From NCBI GenBank assembly GCA_025738555.1, contig JAOVFP010000003.1, positions 6,262,001 through 6,326,000 on the forward strand: a stretch of 64,000 nt of DNA, written 5' to 3'. How positions within the stretch are numbered: the stretch's first letter is position 1; each line of letters opens with the position of its first letter. Shown piece by piece: positions 44,147-57,139 of the stretch. The translations under genes were made by a program, and so were the position numbers. The notes under the pieces are model-generated. The model was not told the DNA's origin and made no database searches. It was given only the letters and a program-made list of their open reading frames with translations. This DNA is from Cyathus striatus. Taxonomy: Eukaryota > Basidiomycota > Agaricomycetes > Agaricales > Nidulariaceae.

Positions 44147-46530
44147 TTAGAGAACAATATCTTTTGCTGGAAAGTCATTATTCTCTGCCACATCTTCTTC
44201 CACTTCCATTTCATTAGCTTCTTGTCTTCTTCTTCTTGCTTGCCTATCTATAACATTCTTACTGTGATAAAACAACATGGTATGTAAAAACCAATCAAAA
44301 TTGTTTGGAGTCATTTTTTTAAAAGTAGATTCAAAGCCACCAAGCCTAGCATTGAACTGTTCACATGCCTATAACAAGTAGTAGTTTTAAAAATATTTTG
44401 AAACAATTATAATATATATCTTATCTGTGTATTAAAAGCTCTTTTCAAATATGGATTTCCATTATTATCGACATCAGTTACAACCAGATTTGGAGCAGAT
44501 CCATCTATTGAGGCTGGATTGCAGAATATTCTGCAGAGGATGTCTTTAACTCTGTGATTTGTATAATGATAGCTATTTACACTAAATCTTGTAGTTTTTT
44601 TTCAGGTTTCCCATTGCTCTCTTCTTGCTTCATTAAGAAGATATCTTAGTACCAGACATGCCTTATCAATGCATACATAATCTGGCCTGGACTCTTCAGT
44701 AGGAAATACTTCCTCCAAAAATTTCATAATATTGGATGGTGATTCTGCTCCCTCAAATTTTGTCCAGGTAATAACAACACCACAAGGTGCACATATTGTT
44801 TCCACACAGTAGAATTTACCTGGAGTAAAGTAATTCTTTACTTTATTATAAATTTGATGACTGTTGTTCATTATGTGGCTGAATATTTCTTGGTCTAACT
44901 GCACTCCATGGGAGCTGTTCCCCTGGACACCGAAGCATTCATCTTACACCAGCATGATGAGAAGTGTTATGAGTTGATTGAAATCTCTTCCACTCCTCTT
45001 GATGATTATTACATGCCTGAGTACCCTGCTTTTTCATGTTAGTGCACTTTTGAACACAACAACATGCACCATAAAAGGCTTCATGTACTTTACAGAAAAC
45101 TCCTCCATGTGCATTATGTAACTCACTTGTACATCCTTCAAATGCACAATGTGTCGGACCCATCATGATACCATTTTAACCAAAGCATATTCATTCTCAT
45201 TTGTTGTATTATTATTTTCTATATCTTCTACTGCTCTTTGTATGTTTACTGAGTTCATATCCTCCTGCATACTTTCAGATTGTACAAGATCAGGAACTAC
45301 TCTGTTTTCATCATCTCCTATCACACCAGCAGAGTCAACATCTGATATTGCATTGGACTTGCTTCTATAAGCATGTGTGCACTCAGAACATGTGTGCTTA
45401 TCTGCAGATTGAATGATTCCTTTATCACCAAGGAAAGAAAATACTTCACATGTAAGATTATCAATTGAGAGACCATCTTCTACTTCCAAATTTATGTCTC
45501 TTGAAGAGGCCAAAGCTCTAACAGTTTCTTGAATAAATGCTTGCCAAATTTGTCTGTGAGTGATACTCTGTTCATTAGAAAAGCCATTGTTCCAAAATTC
45601 TGTATAAGCAGCAGCTGATGCATGAAAACTATAAATTACATTTACAGCTGCATTTGAAAATGTTTTGTCCACCCACAGTGACTGTTCTACCTTCACATAC
45701 TTTGCAGAATTAAGGTACACTCTGGTATTTTTTTATTTGAAATTGAAACCACAATACTCTGCTGACAGAGTATTGTGTTTTGCATCTGTTGCATATTCCT
45801 GTAAGTACTTGAACATTTTTTACAGTTTCAGTACCTCAAATTAATGTAACTGAAGGTATATCTCTTGCAGTTGTTGATAAGTGCAATGCTAATGAGAGGC
45901 ATGTATTTGTTACACATACAGCAGCTACAAAGCAAATAACAAATGAGGGTGAAATCTCTTTATGAGATACTATTTTGATGATCCAATTGGATTAAGTTTT
46001 AGAGTTTTCATCAAGCTATTTAAGCTCAATGCTAAAACTGTATCCCTTTTATCATTAGGCTCATCTTTAAATAATTTGTTACATCTCTCTCCAAGATGAA
46101 CTTGCAATGCTCTAGATAAAGTAAGCATCTAAGCAGTCATTTGTACATTGTTTTCCTCTGGATACCTAGGATTGAATTGCTTTGCATGAAGACTTAATAA
46201 GTCACAATTATATGTGACTGTAAAAAGTATTGCCAAAGCTGTTGACAGGGAAATTTCAAAACTATAATTGCTACTAATAAATTTGCTGAAAGTTTTAAAT
46301 GGAATATCAGGGAAGGGCTGCATGTTTGCTGAAACTTCTGGCAATATTATTAAAATAATCCAAATGTGTAAATTTGTAGTTTTATTTCCACATTGTATCC
46401 AATTATTAAGTGTCAATATTATGGTGAACATGAGAATAAATTCCATTAGCATGGAACTTAGACTTAGAAAACCATACAGGACACTTTGCTTGTGAAGGAG
46501 GAAATACATAAAGATTTGACATATCAAATA
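44147..46530 (-). pseudogene. CxC5-CxC6-KDZ transposase, decayed copy (E7)
   Basis: In minus-strand order: an N-terminal helical region (QPFPDIPFKTFSKFIS, LSTALAILFTVTYNCDLLSL); a CxC5-like cluster in broken frames (about 45960-45700; ICFVAAVC, GICNRCK); a conserved linker (YVKVEQSLWVDKTFSNAAVN, SFHASAAAYTEFWNNGF); CSECTHAYRSK; a CxC6-like cluster at 45166-44945 (HCAFEGCTSELHN, GVFCKVHE, CNNHQ); and the KDZ core at 44904-44150 (FYCVETICAPCGVVITWTKF, VCIDKAC with candidate Asp, ACEQFNARLGGF with candidate Glu). The last intron donor is AT where GT is expected. Several frameshifts (about 46130, 45720, 45165, 44905, 44600) inactivate it. It ends TAA 44147-44149. Confidence 0.85.
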
Positions 46531-46689
46531 TAATACAGAGATTTCAAATTTTATACTACATTGATAAGATTGGAAATGTATACCAAACAGACATTCAAAA
46601 CTAAATCAACTTACTCTTTAGCTTTCTTCTTAGTTGTCTTCTTAACTTCTAAAGTTTTTTCTTTACCTTTACTCTTTTCCTTCTCTTTC

Positions 46690-46751
46690 TCACTCTGTTT
46701 TCCTTTCCCCCCCCTTTATTTTATCATTCTTCTTCTTTCTCTTCGCTGTTC

Positions 46752-46782
<31 letters not shown>

Positions 46783-48860
46783 ATCATTCTCATTATCCTC
46801 ATCATCCTCATCATCCACACAATCCTCCTCATCCTCATCCTTCTCATCTTTATTATACTTCTCTCTTTTCTCCATTTTATATTTTCCCTTTGCCTTAGCA
46901 TTCTTTCTTACTGCTTTATCTGGATCAAGTGTCCCTTCATTCTCATAAAATGTTTTAAGATCCTCAAATGTATATCTTTGTGTTTTTTCATATCCCCATG
47001 CCTTCAAGTCTGATAGGGCATCACTCTCTCCTTTCATTCATTCCAATAAAAAAGAATAATTAGAGAGCTTAGTGAAAAGCTTGTTATGATTGGACTGAAA
47101 ATATAAATAGGAAAGAAAAATATCCATAATTTCTTTTTTTTTAAGGTGTTTTCCTTCTCATTCATTGTTCTTTATCATTGTGTTATATTTATCCAAATAC
47201 TTAAGAGTAACTATGTACTTTTGGTATTGACCTCTTACTCCATCCTCAAAAGTGCAATTAAGACTATCAGAATGAATGTCAAGTCTGGCAGTAATTGTCT
47301 GAGACTCTACATTTGCTTCTGTTACAATAGATGGCATCATAGACACAGATTTGCTTTGGATTGAAAGTGATACAGATCGAGATGGAGCTGTAGCTGACAT
47401 TGAGTCATGCCTAGCTGAAACATGAAATGAAAACTAATTATATTTATGAGTTCAAGATTGTATAAATGCAGATAAAATACACTTACACATAAAATATGCA
47501 AAATATATTGTTCTTTCTGAATCCATGTAAACTCTTCATTGTTCTCAATAGCACAATCATAACTACCTAAAAGGTGCCAACTTGGACTATCATTATTAAC
47601 AATAAAGAATTACTATTCAGATTCAGCAATAGGGCTATATTTCTTAGCCAACCCTTTCAGAATAGGTTGCATAGAATTTACTGAGACAGAAATCTTGATA
47701 AATGTCATTGACTTCATGTTTGATACTTGGAGATATGTTGAATTAGCATTTGAAATATATAAGTATACAGTTCCCTTTATATGTTCAAGATAGGTTGGCT
47801 GCTCCTCAATGTTCTCAAAGTCAGCATTATTATATACATTTTCTTGAGCACAATGACACATAAATCCACCTTAGTAGCATGTTAAATTTTATTATTCTCC
47901 TTATAACAGAAAAAAAAACTTACCAGTAACATGAGAGGATCCCTGTAAATTATAGACCTCATTTCTTGGTGGTGATGCCATGTGAGTATCACCTATATAA
48001 TTTCCTTTGTTCTGCTGAATCTCACTACTCATATGTATATCATCATTCTCATTACTTTGGATGCTAGTACTCTCAGTGCTCTTATTGAAAATAACTCCTT
48101 TCTTTGGTGGAGATGTCATATGAATATCTATTTCAGAATGGAGGTTCTCTCCTCTCTGATCATGAGTGTTCTTACTGGTCTGTACTTTAGCAGTATCTGT
48201 ATCCCCACTATTCTTATCAAGAGTATGCTCTTCACTTTGTTTCTGACCATTCTCATTGTTCTGATTGTGATCAATATTTCTGCTATTGTTGCAAATACTC
48301 TCAAGATTCTGACTTTTGCTATTATCTGTGCCCTCTGCATGAGCATTATCTCCAATATTTGATTGCCAGTGTCCTGTTCACTTTGTTCACCAGCATTACT
48401 TTCACCAGCATTACTTTTACTGGCATCATTTTCACCAGTGTCACTTTCATTAGTATCATCTTTATTAGAGTTACTATTGCTGTTCTCATCCTCAGTACTC
48501 TCAATATAGTGTGGCTCAGGGTGCCAAATACAACCACTTGTGATACCTGAAGGTTTAGGAGCCAGAACTATGCTTATGACAGCATCACAGATGCACTTAT
48601 AGGGTGCAACAGAAGTGCCATCCTCAATAATGTTCTGTTCAGCACTAGTCAATGTCACTGGTGAAGTAGCATTCAAGTCTTCTGCAATGCACTGCATTGC
48701 TATTTTACTAATAAATAAAAATTGAGTTAAAAATTTCTTCACAAATTATTACACACTGCCCTTTTCCCTTTTTCCCCCTCTTCTTTGTAGTATCAGTCTC
48801 TTCTCCAAGTCCTTCATCCACCTTATTTGTCTTTTTACCCTTTTTTTTATTTGGTTGCAT
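46690..48860 (-). pseudogene. KDZ-element accessory protein, decayed copy (E7)
   Basis: Minus-strand relative of the 54934-57119 gene. It starts MQPNKKKGKKTNKVD (48860) with a basic/acidic low-complexity N-terminus, followed by an intron. Then come TLTSAEQNIIEDGTSVAPYK, an Asn/Ser/Asp-rich repeat tract, two DxHMxSPP repeats (48119-47960), a Ser-rich segment (SATAPSRSVSLSIQSKS) and a C-terminal part (LKAWGYEKTQRYTFEDLKTF). It finishes with a Glu/Asp run and Lys-rich tail. Frames are broken between segments. No enzyme domain is visible; the role in transposition is unknown. Confidence 0.6.
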
Positions 48861-48869
48861 AGTAGGATC

Positions 48870-50390
48870 TGTTGAAGAAATAGCATGCTTGTGACACTTT
48901 ACTGGGGCTGGTAGGTTATTAGCACTATCACTAGTGAATTTGTTGCAAGTGGATCTGTGAGGTGGAATATTGTGTAGTAGAGAGGATTGGTAAGTGCCAA
49001 TGTGTGTAGATCTGTAGTGATGTGTAGTGATGTGTAATAAAAATGGTAGTTGAGAGGAGAAAGGTGCATGTGGCATGCAGAGACTTAAATACATGTGTCA
49101 TTCATACTATTTATTATTAATCCTGTATCCATGACCTTACAACTCATTTATGAATAAGTATGGCAAATTAGCATGTTGAGTTATTCATAAAACATGATAT
49201 CGAGCATGCTGTAGTATATCATAAGTGATCACAAGGTCACTGAGCTCAGAATTCAATTGAATGTGAGATCACGTAGGTGTTGCAATTTATTGATATATGA
49301 GATCTTATGTGATAATGAACATACTGTAATGTAACATAAGTGATTACATGGTTCAATGTGAGATTGTTTTATTGTGGCTGCATATTCATATCATAGGATA
49401 TAGTTCACTACTCCATCATTCTGAATGTACTTAGTGCATCTGAATGAATGTCATAAATGTTTATATTATTTTAGTATCTACAGGGTATATGACTACTATG
49501 TGAATACTGTAATCTACTCTAGCATATACTAATATTGGGCAATGGCAGACAGGGTGACAATATGTGTGCATGGGTGGGCATATGCATTGAAGGTGATAGT
49601 GGGGTATGTGTGTGGCAGGTGAACATCAAGTAGGTGTTGAAGGGGGGGGTAGCAATGGAGGAGGGCATTGAAGGGGAGTGACAATGGGGGAGAGCATTGA
49701 AGGGGGTGACAATGGGATATGTGCATGGAAGTGCACATTGAGGGGTGATAGTGGTGGTACACAGGCAGTGGGCACACATTGAGGGGGGGGGCATTGAAGG
49801 TGGGGATATGGGGGCAAGTGCATATTGAGGGTGGGTGTCCCCTCCCCTTGCTCCTTCTCCTTCCGTCACTCTCTCATCCCCTCCCCTTCTGTTGCCATTC
49901 CCTCTCTCCACTGTTCCTTCCCTCCCCTTGCTCTCCCCTCCCCTTCCCTTCCCCTGCTATCCCCTTCCACCACTATTTCTCCCCTCCTCACCCCTTCCAT
50001 TGTTCTCCCCTCCCCTCCCCTTCCCCCGCTATCTCTCCCCTCTCCTCCCCCAAGACATGGAGGCAGAGGGAAGGATGATCTTCCTTGTCACTTGTGAGAC
50101 AAGGAGGCAGGGGAGGGGGGGAACAGCACCCTTGTCACTTGTGAGACAAGGTGCAGGGGTTTTTCCTCGTCATTTGTGAGACAAGGACAAGGGGGGAGGA
50201 GGAAAGCACCCTCGTCACTTGCAAGACAAGGTGCAGGGGTTTGTCCTCATCATTTGTGAGACAAGGATGAGAGAGGGGAGGAGGAAAGCACCCTCGTCAC
50301 TTGCAAGACAAGGTGCAGGGGTTTGTCCTTGTCATTTGCGAGATGAGGACAAAATGGGGGAGGGAGAACATCACCCTCGTTACTTGAGGT
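48870..50390. repeat. Low-complexity upstream region of E7
   Basis: From 49540 to 49840 there are GGGGGTGACAATGG / CATTGAAGG repeats; from 49840 to 50045 a pyrimidine-rich CTCCCCTCCCC tract; from 50085 to 50390 an about 80-bp minisatellite (TTGTGAGACAAGG, GTGCAGGGGTTT). The position matches the repeated GC-rich leader of E4. Open frames here are spurious. Confidence 0.6.
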
Positions 50391-50891
50391 AGGACTTCAG
50401 CTTCAGCTTATGTGCTGTGCCCCTGGGATTCCTGGTCCTAGATTTCAGAGTAAGGGCAAGCCCTTCAGAGAAGATGAGAGACAGAAGAGACAAGAGGGTG
50501 AGGATGTAGTTCAATACAAAACTAAAGACTAAGTACAAATCAAGTGCTACTTAAATACTAGAGACTCAGAGTAAGTAAAGGCCCCAGCAGAGAAGTATGG
50601 TCAGGGTAAGCAAATGTAGAATGAAGACTATAACTAATTAAACATAATAAAACATGTTGGAGAAGTGAGTGCATATGGTGGTGTAAAGTAAAACTGATAG
50701 TGGCACACTTAAGAATGATAAGTGACTCACTATGAGATGTATACTACATTACTGAGGGGATAGCTCAGTAGAATGGAAGAAAAGAAATGGAAGTAATCTA
50801 TGTACAGTAATCAATAACTAATAATGAGAATGTAATTAAAGTCCAGAGTAAACAAAATGAATTGTGGAGGTAGGTGATACAAGATATAACA
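50391..50891 (-). repeat. LTR family B, copy with adjacent polypurine tract
   Basis: Follows 32270-32787 from the LTR core to the terminal GATATAACA. Immediately beyond (50892-50903) is GTATTCCCCCCTT, which on the minus strand is AAGGGGGGAATAC, a typical polypurine tract just upstream of an LTR. This sets minus orientation and suggests internal element sequence to the right. Confidence 0.7.
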
Positions 50892-51530
50892 GTATTCCCC
50901 CCTTAAGGCCAAGCCTCGAGGCCTGAGCATGTGATCAAACAATAAACTTTTGAAAATTTGATTGGTATTTTGACATCAGGTCCAGATATATAAAGGTCAG
51001 CTGTGGAGGAAAAAATTAAACCCATTCTTTACCCTGTTATACCAACTCCTTAACACATGACCACTTTAAAACATATCTTCCACTGTGCAATTGAATGAAG
51101 ACCATACTCACAAGGAGAAACTTAGGTTAATTCTCCACAAACAAGCAGAGCTAGAAGCTCTTGAGAAGGAGTTGAAGGGTGGCAAGAAGGAAAGGACAGA
51201 GGGTGAGGTGGCGAAAGTGGTCACAATGGAGGTGGACGAGGGAGGAGAGTTGGGGGCAATAAGGGCAAAGATATGTAAGCAGGCTGCAGTCAAGGCCAGA
51301 GTTGCGCAGACCATGGCAAGGCTAACTGGTCACCCAGTGGAGGAAACATCAGAGGAGGTTAGACTGGCCCTGCATATGGAGTATGAAATGATGGTAGCAA
51401 GGTTGGGTATAATGTCATTTAGTCCAGAGTGGGTGAAAAGGTTCTTACATTACCACAGGGAGGCCGATAGTCTGACAATGCCAGTGAAAGGGGTATTTGT
51501 GATCTAGTAGTGAAATTGGCTCTAAGTTTG
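50892..51530 (+). CDS. Uncharacterised ORF beside LTR B
   Basis: Plus-strand open frame at 51085-51507 with no upstream ATG in frame before a TAA; the first ATG is at about 51226 (MEVDEGGELG). The product is charged and helical (KQAELEALEKELKGGKKE, EVRLALHMEYEMMVARLG). Codon and residue mix look coding. Being on the opposite strand to the LTR, it may be an extra antisense ORF or unrelated. I do not recognise the family. Confidence 0.35.
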
Positions 51531-52806
51531 CAACTTACTTCACTACAAAATTCACAAGTCTCTTAAAATGCGAGAGGGGTTTGAGGTGGGTGTAGCCTCT
51601 TATTGTCTTATGTATTCTTCAATCATTTAGAAGCCAAATGAACTGAAAAACAATAGAATTTTATTGTAGAATTTAGATAATACACCCTTTGTGCTACTTC
51701 AAACCCTGTAGAAGTGACCAATAAATCTTTTACCAGTACAACTTCTTAGAAAACCAAAAAAAAGCAAGTCTTTACTCTTTATGAAACTGCTTTATTGAAA
51801 ACACTAAGTTCTAGGCCCTCACTGGAGTCTCAGAACTTCAGAACTTTCCAAAAATACCCAAAATGTGAACCAAAACAATTCTATATCTTTGAAACAAAAA
51901 GACCTAAACCACTACCCAATACCTATTGTACCTGGGCAAGAAAGGCACTATTCTGCTTGCCCTTTTACCCTCTATAGTACCTACTTAAATACAGGAAACA
52001 GAGCAGTATTACTAAGAGTTCCTCAGACATTGTATACTACATATATGTACATGAAACACTTTCCTGTCTTTTACCTGTATCTTTCAATCATATGTCATTT
52101 GGAGCTGAGTAAACCCAAAGTATTAGGACACTCTAGACTACTCAGTCCTCTTATTTTCAGGTGGTATAGTGTCTTACTCTGTGTCACTCTGGGCAGATAA
52201 TAATAAAACATCTACTTGTGTCCAATGTTTACCTCTATCCGGGTCCGGACTTCGATGAGATCATGTTCTATAGTACTAGAATAGAATGTACTCGACTCCA
52301 GCTCTAGAACGAGACCAGAATCATCCAGATTGATGAAGAATTGACCATTCTATTCCACTCTGAAATATTCATTAATTTATATTTATTTCATTGACTATTT
52401 GTTAGACTTTAATCCTGATGCCAAACAAACAACTTAGCAGTATCAAAATGAAATGAAATGATATACAAGTCATGTGACTGGCAGAAAAGTGGTACTTTCA
52501 ATATTCAATATCTTTTCCTACACACTAGGCTAATGGTAGGTTGGACATGAAAGCACTTGTACTCTGTTTTATGTTGTAGACAGTTGAATATTAACCCAAA
52601 TTAGAAGGGTAATAAGTACAATGCTTGCTAAATTGTAGCAGTCCATGGATCTTTATTTATTATCTGGAGTTCTTCAATGTGTACAGATTTAATACTGTAA
52701 ATGGTAGAAATGCACAATTTTATGCCTAAATACACAGGTGGCATCACATCTCCCCCCATCTAATAAATGGGTGTCCTCACCCCTTCTGGTGTGTGGAGCA
52801 TTTTGG
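51530..52806. other. No gene seen; possible LTR ending near 52752
   Basis: Minus-strand AGATGGGGGGAGA followed by TGTGATGCC (52764-52745) looks like a polypurine tract plus LTR start running toward lower coordinates, but no second end or TSD was found. A similar motif (GATGGAGGGGAAG, minus strand) is at about 60840. Short open frames at 51795-52200 are unremarkable. Confidence 0.3.
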
Positions 52807-53099
52807 GAGGTCATTACACTGACCCACAGTCTCACTGGAGTCCAGTGAGAGTCCAGTGAGAGTCTCAGAGACTCTGGTGAGAATTAGCATTAATTTTAGT
52901 GAGAGTATTGAGAGTCTGGAGAGAGTCCAGTGAGAATTTACTGAGAGTCCAGTGAGATTACATACAATTTTGTATCTCAGTAAACTCTCACTAAATTCCC
53001 ATTAGTGAGACTCTCAGAGAGTCCAATGAGGTTATACTGAGAGGTATCTCAGAGAGTCCACTGGGAATATACTGAGAAATCGCTCCGAGCCCGAGACGT

Positions 53100-54570
53100 C
53101 ACGTGATCAAAGTCACGTGACATGGTCCGTGCATATGTGTAGGTCCTATTGTCATAGTTTGTGTACTAATGGTCCGTGCGCATTGATGGTCCGTGCGTGG
53201 GAATGGTCCGTGCGCGCTAATGGTCCGTGCGTATCGATTTGATTTCTCACGTGACCAAATCATCGGACACATCCGGACTCGCTACTTGCACTATGCAACA
53301 ACGACACACTTCTTCCTTCCCCTCCCCTCCCCTCTCCTTCTTTCTTGCTCGCTCGCACAATATGTAACCTTCTATCTAGCACTTCAAGCACGTTAGGCAT
53401 TGGGCGTTGGGCGTTGGACATTGGACGTTGGACGTTGGCAGGACAGCATTGGGATCGATAGTAAGTCTCATCTTTTTTGGTCTCTATTCGATCTCGTGCG
53501 TTTTTTTTTAGCAGCGCCTGAGATGTTTGACGGCATGGGCGATATCTTTGGCTTGGGCTCGCTTTGCGTGGGCGAATACGGTGCTCCGCATGGGCGATCA
53601 CGGAACTTCCCTCCCCTCTCAGCGTAGGCGTTCACGGAACTCCCCTCCTCTCAGCGACGGCGAATGCAACGTTATCCCCTCCCTGCTGCGTAGGACGACA
53701 ACGCGCCACCTCTGGTCCCTCGGTTCGCAGACGACAACGTCTGGTCCCCGGTTTCGCAGCATAGGACGACAACGTACGGCCTCTCTCAGTGTAGGCGAAT
53801 GCAACGTTACCCCCTCCCTGCTGCGTAGGACGACAACACGCCACCTCTGGTCCCTCGGTTCGCAGACGACAACACACCTTCTCTGGCCCCCGTTTCGCAG
53901 CCCCCCGTTTCGCAGTGTAGGTTGACAACGTACGGCCTCTCAGCGTAGGCGAATGCAGCGTTACCCCCTCCCTGCTGCGTAGGACGACAACGCGCCACCT
54001 CTGGTCCCTCGGTTCGCAGACGACAACGTCTGGTCCCCCGTTTCGCAGCATGGGACGACAACGTGCGGCCTCTCTCAGCGTAGGCGAATGCAGCGTTACC
54101 CCTCCCTGCTGCGTAGGACCGACAACGCACCACCTCTGGTCCGCGTAGCGTGGGGCTCTGATGCTCCTCACGCCCTTCTCGTTGCATCGAGCAGCGCTCT
54201 TCCCCCTCACCTGCTCTGCCCTCCATCCTCCCCTCGTCGTGCATCTTCTCCCCACCCTCTTGGTGCGTCGCGTGGCACTCCGCTTCTCCCCCCTTCCCAT
54301 TGCGTCGGTGACACTCTCCTCCCTCACCCGCTCTGCCCCCTACCCTCCCCTCGTCGTGCATCTCCTCCCCATCCTCTTGTTGCGTTGCGTTGCATGGCTC
54401 TCCGCTTCTCCTCACGCCCTTCTTGTTGCATCGAGTATCATTCTGCCCCTCGCCTTCCCCTCATTGTACATCTCCTCCCCACCCTCATGTTGCTTCGTGT
54501 GGTGTGGCACTCAGCTTCTCTTCATGCCCTTCTTGCTGCGTCGAGCAATGCTCTTCCCCCCTTACTTGCT
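53100..54570 (+). repeat. CpG-rich tandem leader of E4
   Basis: Begins with two CACGTGA words and about five TGGTCCGTGCG repeats (53126-53240), then a GCGTTGGAC decamer array (53400-53440). Four copies of a 134-154 bp unit follow (CCCTGCTGCG at 53681, 53816, 53970, 54104), then three copies of an about 130-bp unit (GTCGTGCATCTCCTCCCC, 54230-54560). CpG is abundant here, unlike the rest of the window. It likely contains the promoter of the downstream genes. Long open frames on both strands are repeat artefacts. Confidence 0.85.
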
Positions 54571-54933
54571 CTGTCAATTTTTCGAAGTTCTCTGCTTCGT
54601 GCAGAGGCTCTTTGGTCGGTTTAATTATAATTTTTGTCTTTCCTCTGCTTCGGCGGAGATATTCTTTTCCGTGTTAGGTCCTGTGGCCTTCTTATCCTGG
54701 CAGTTGCCAGTGATGAGAACAGCAGGACCTATTTGGAACTTTGTGGGAGAATTTCGGTAATTACTTGTCAAGTATTTATTTATAGTTTGAACCTGTGATG
54801 TGTCGCAGCTTGTAATATATAGAAACACCTTGAGGTTCAGTTCCCTTTCTTTCTTCCCTCATCTGAGTGCATCACTTAAGATCTGTCACCGCTTTTTTAC
54901 TCTTTTTACTTTACTGTTTTCTGCTCTTTTACC

Positions 54934-57119
54934 ATGGCACCTAGGTCTCTTAGATCTGCCACTGCTGCTGCATCTTCCATCCCTGCTACCTCCACCAGGT
55001 CCAGGACCAAGGATTCTGGGACTGCTGACACAACCAAGCCTCAAGCTTCTACCTCCAAGTCTAAGGGAGGAGGGCCAGCTAAGTCTGGAGGGGGGGGTAG
55101 GGGTGGGAGAAAGGGGAAGGGAGGGAAAAGGATTGTGAGTGACAATGAGGAGGAGGAGGAGGAGGAGGAGGAGGAGGAGGAGGAGGAGGAAAGTGGGACA
55201 GGGGAGGAGGAAGTTGGAGTAGAAAGGGAGGGGGGGGAAGAGGGAAGGGAGGAAAGGGAAGAGAGGGAGGGAGGAGTGAGAGAGCAGGGAGGGGGAGCTA
55301 GAAAGAAGAAAATTAAGTGAGTAAAAGTGTATATTATTTTTAGTCATCTTATGTACTGGCAGGAAAAGCTCTGTTCAAAGACTCAAAGAAGACCAGCAAA
55401 ATGAAGCTGCTGGAAAACCAAAGAGATTTACAAAGTATATTTTTTTATTCATATTCACATCTTTTCTCATATTGTTCTCATTTTTTAGAGTTGAAAAAAT
55501 CTTAGAAAATAGCAATATTTCAGTGGCACCACCACCTCATTATCGTGAACGCTCAGGAACTGTTACACCAGCATCTATCCTTCAGGTACCTACTCCTCAA
55601 GATCCATTTAGTTCGCTTTCAAATGACATGGGACATCTGTTTAATGAGCATGAGACATCATTAGTATTTTCCTCACATCCAGGTCAAATTCAAGAAGAGG
55701 ATATAGATTATGAGATTATTGAGACTACTCCCCGGAAGGCTACTGAAAAGCGGGGAAGATCCAGTTCTCCTGAGTCTCCCACTCTGAGTACTAGTAGCCA
55801 CTCATCAAAGATTAGCCGAAGGTCTATTTCCCACAGTTCTGCATCAAATAGCCAGTCCGCTTCTAGCCGGTCTGTGTCCAGAACTTCAACTAGGAGTTCT
55901 ACATCTATGTCTGAAAAATCTGCGAGGAACAATGTACTTCAGAATCCTGAGCAATTTGAAAACTTTATAAGGCAATATGAATATTCCACTCCAGATGACA
56001 CATCTATTGACCTTCAAGGAGCATCAAAGATTATTGGTGGGCACAGCCGTCAGAATGCACTTGGAAATATCTTTAATATTGGAGACAAAGATAAAATGAT
56101 AGTTGATACCACTGATACACCTCCATCAACTGGAGTTATCAAAATTTACAATGATCTTTTTAGTTCTCTCCCAATCTTTACATTCAGAAGAGTAGAGCTC
56201 CAGGTTTATCTGTACAAACTTCTGAAATATATAGGAACAAAGTACAAGTCCATTCAAGGTATTATTACTTTCTTAATTTCAAATTATCACTCTAAAATAT
56301 TTACTATTTTCAGTATCTAATCCATATGTCTTTTTATGGGAAGATAATGGGTGGTCTTTAACTGGCCAATATTCTGAACTTTTAGAAGATAAAGACCAGG
56401 AAGTTCAATGGGAACTTGATGAAGATAAATCTACATTTTGTAAGATTTTACTTGTAAGTTTATAATTTATTTCAAGCATAGAATGTTACTTAATCTTAGA
56501 TTAGGAGGGTCTTGGAACAACATTAGCTGCAAATATTTCTAATGTTCCATCAGTATTTAGTGAAGAGGCTTCTACATCTTCAGCTTCTAAGTTAGGGGAA
56601 TCTACTGAAGCTCAAAAGAGAATAATCAATTTTTTCAAAGTTCCTCTTGCACTATGTGATCATGGAGCTGTTAGTATTCGTCTTCAGTATGCTAAGTGGG
56701 TATTCATTGAGAATATCATTAAAAAGTTCCCTACTATGATTAGTGCTGGAAAATGGCAAAATAAAATGCCTCCTATTAGTGTTATTGCAACCATTTTTAC
56801 ATCAGTTCCAGCCTATTATAGATGGAAGGCTCTATTTAGCAAGCTTCCTAAATATCCTAAAATGGAGCTTTGGTTTGAAGGGAACCCAGATATTCCAGAT
56901 TATGAAGTTTGGAAAGGAGAACCACAAACTCAGGAGGCATTGAAGATCATTTTAAAGAAGTTTGGTAAAGAGGATAAGAAGCTTGCTAAGGAAAAAGATG
57001 AGGATAGTTCTGCAGATGACAATTATAAGAGCAAAGATAAGGGAAAAGGAAAGGAAAGAGTGAAAGAGAAAAGGAAGGATGGAAAGAGGAAGAAGAACAG
57101 AGGGGACAATAATTTGTAA
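54934..57119 (+). CDS. KDZ-element accessory protein (unknown function)
   Basis: Starts ATG at 54934 (context ACC-ATGG). Proposed exons are 54934-55316, 55363-55434, 55489-56258, 56314-56453 and 56505-57119, all with GT..AG introns and one continuous frame. Order of the protein (about 660 residues): Ser/Thr/Ala and Gly/Lys-rich disordered start (SLRSATAAASSIPAT), a Glu run, a Ser-rich middle (SSASNSQSASSRSVSRTS), a globular part (SIDLQGASKIIGGHSRQNAL, VPLALCDHGAVSIRLQYAKW, KMPPISVIATIFTSVPAYYR) and a Lys/Glu-rich tail that could be a nuclear localisation region. A relative precedes the transposase in E7, so it belongs to the element. No enzyme motif is recognised; it may be a DNA-binding or transposase-partner protein. 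Confidence 0.72.
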
Positions 57120-57139
57120 GAATTTTTCTCAATGCCCTT

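Larger units (their letters stand above)
43502..48870 (-). mobile_element. KDZ-E transposon, copy E7 (gene-bearing, decayed)
   Basis: The right-type terminus CAGTAATTTACACTCCCCCA at 43502 opens an element read on the minus strand. It holds the transposase gene (44147-46530) and the accessory gene (46690-48860), the same order as in E4. The left end was not located; upstream low-complexity sequence reaches about 50390, where an LTR B piece intervenes. The end coordinate given is the accessory-gene start, not a true element boundary. Confidence 0.7.

Noticed and set aside
46561..47013. 150-codon plus-strand frame rich in Leu/Ile
   Set aside because: It is the antisense shadow of the Glu/Asp-rich tail of the minus-strand accessory gene.
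53632..54760. Long open frames on both strands (up to 231 codons)
   Set aside because: They lie in GC-rich tandem arrays, where stop codons are rare by composition and the same words repeat in every frame.
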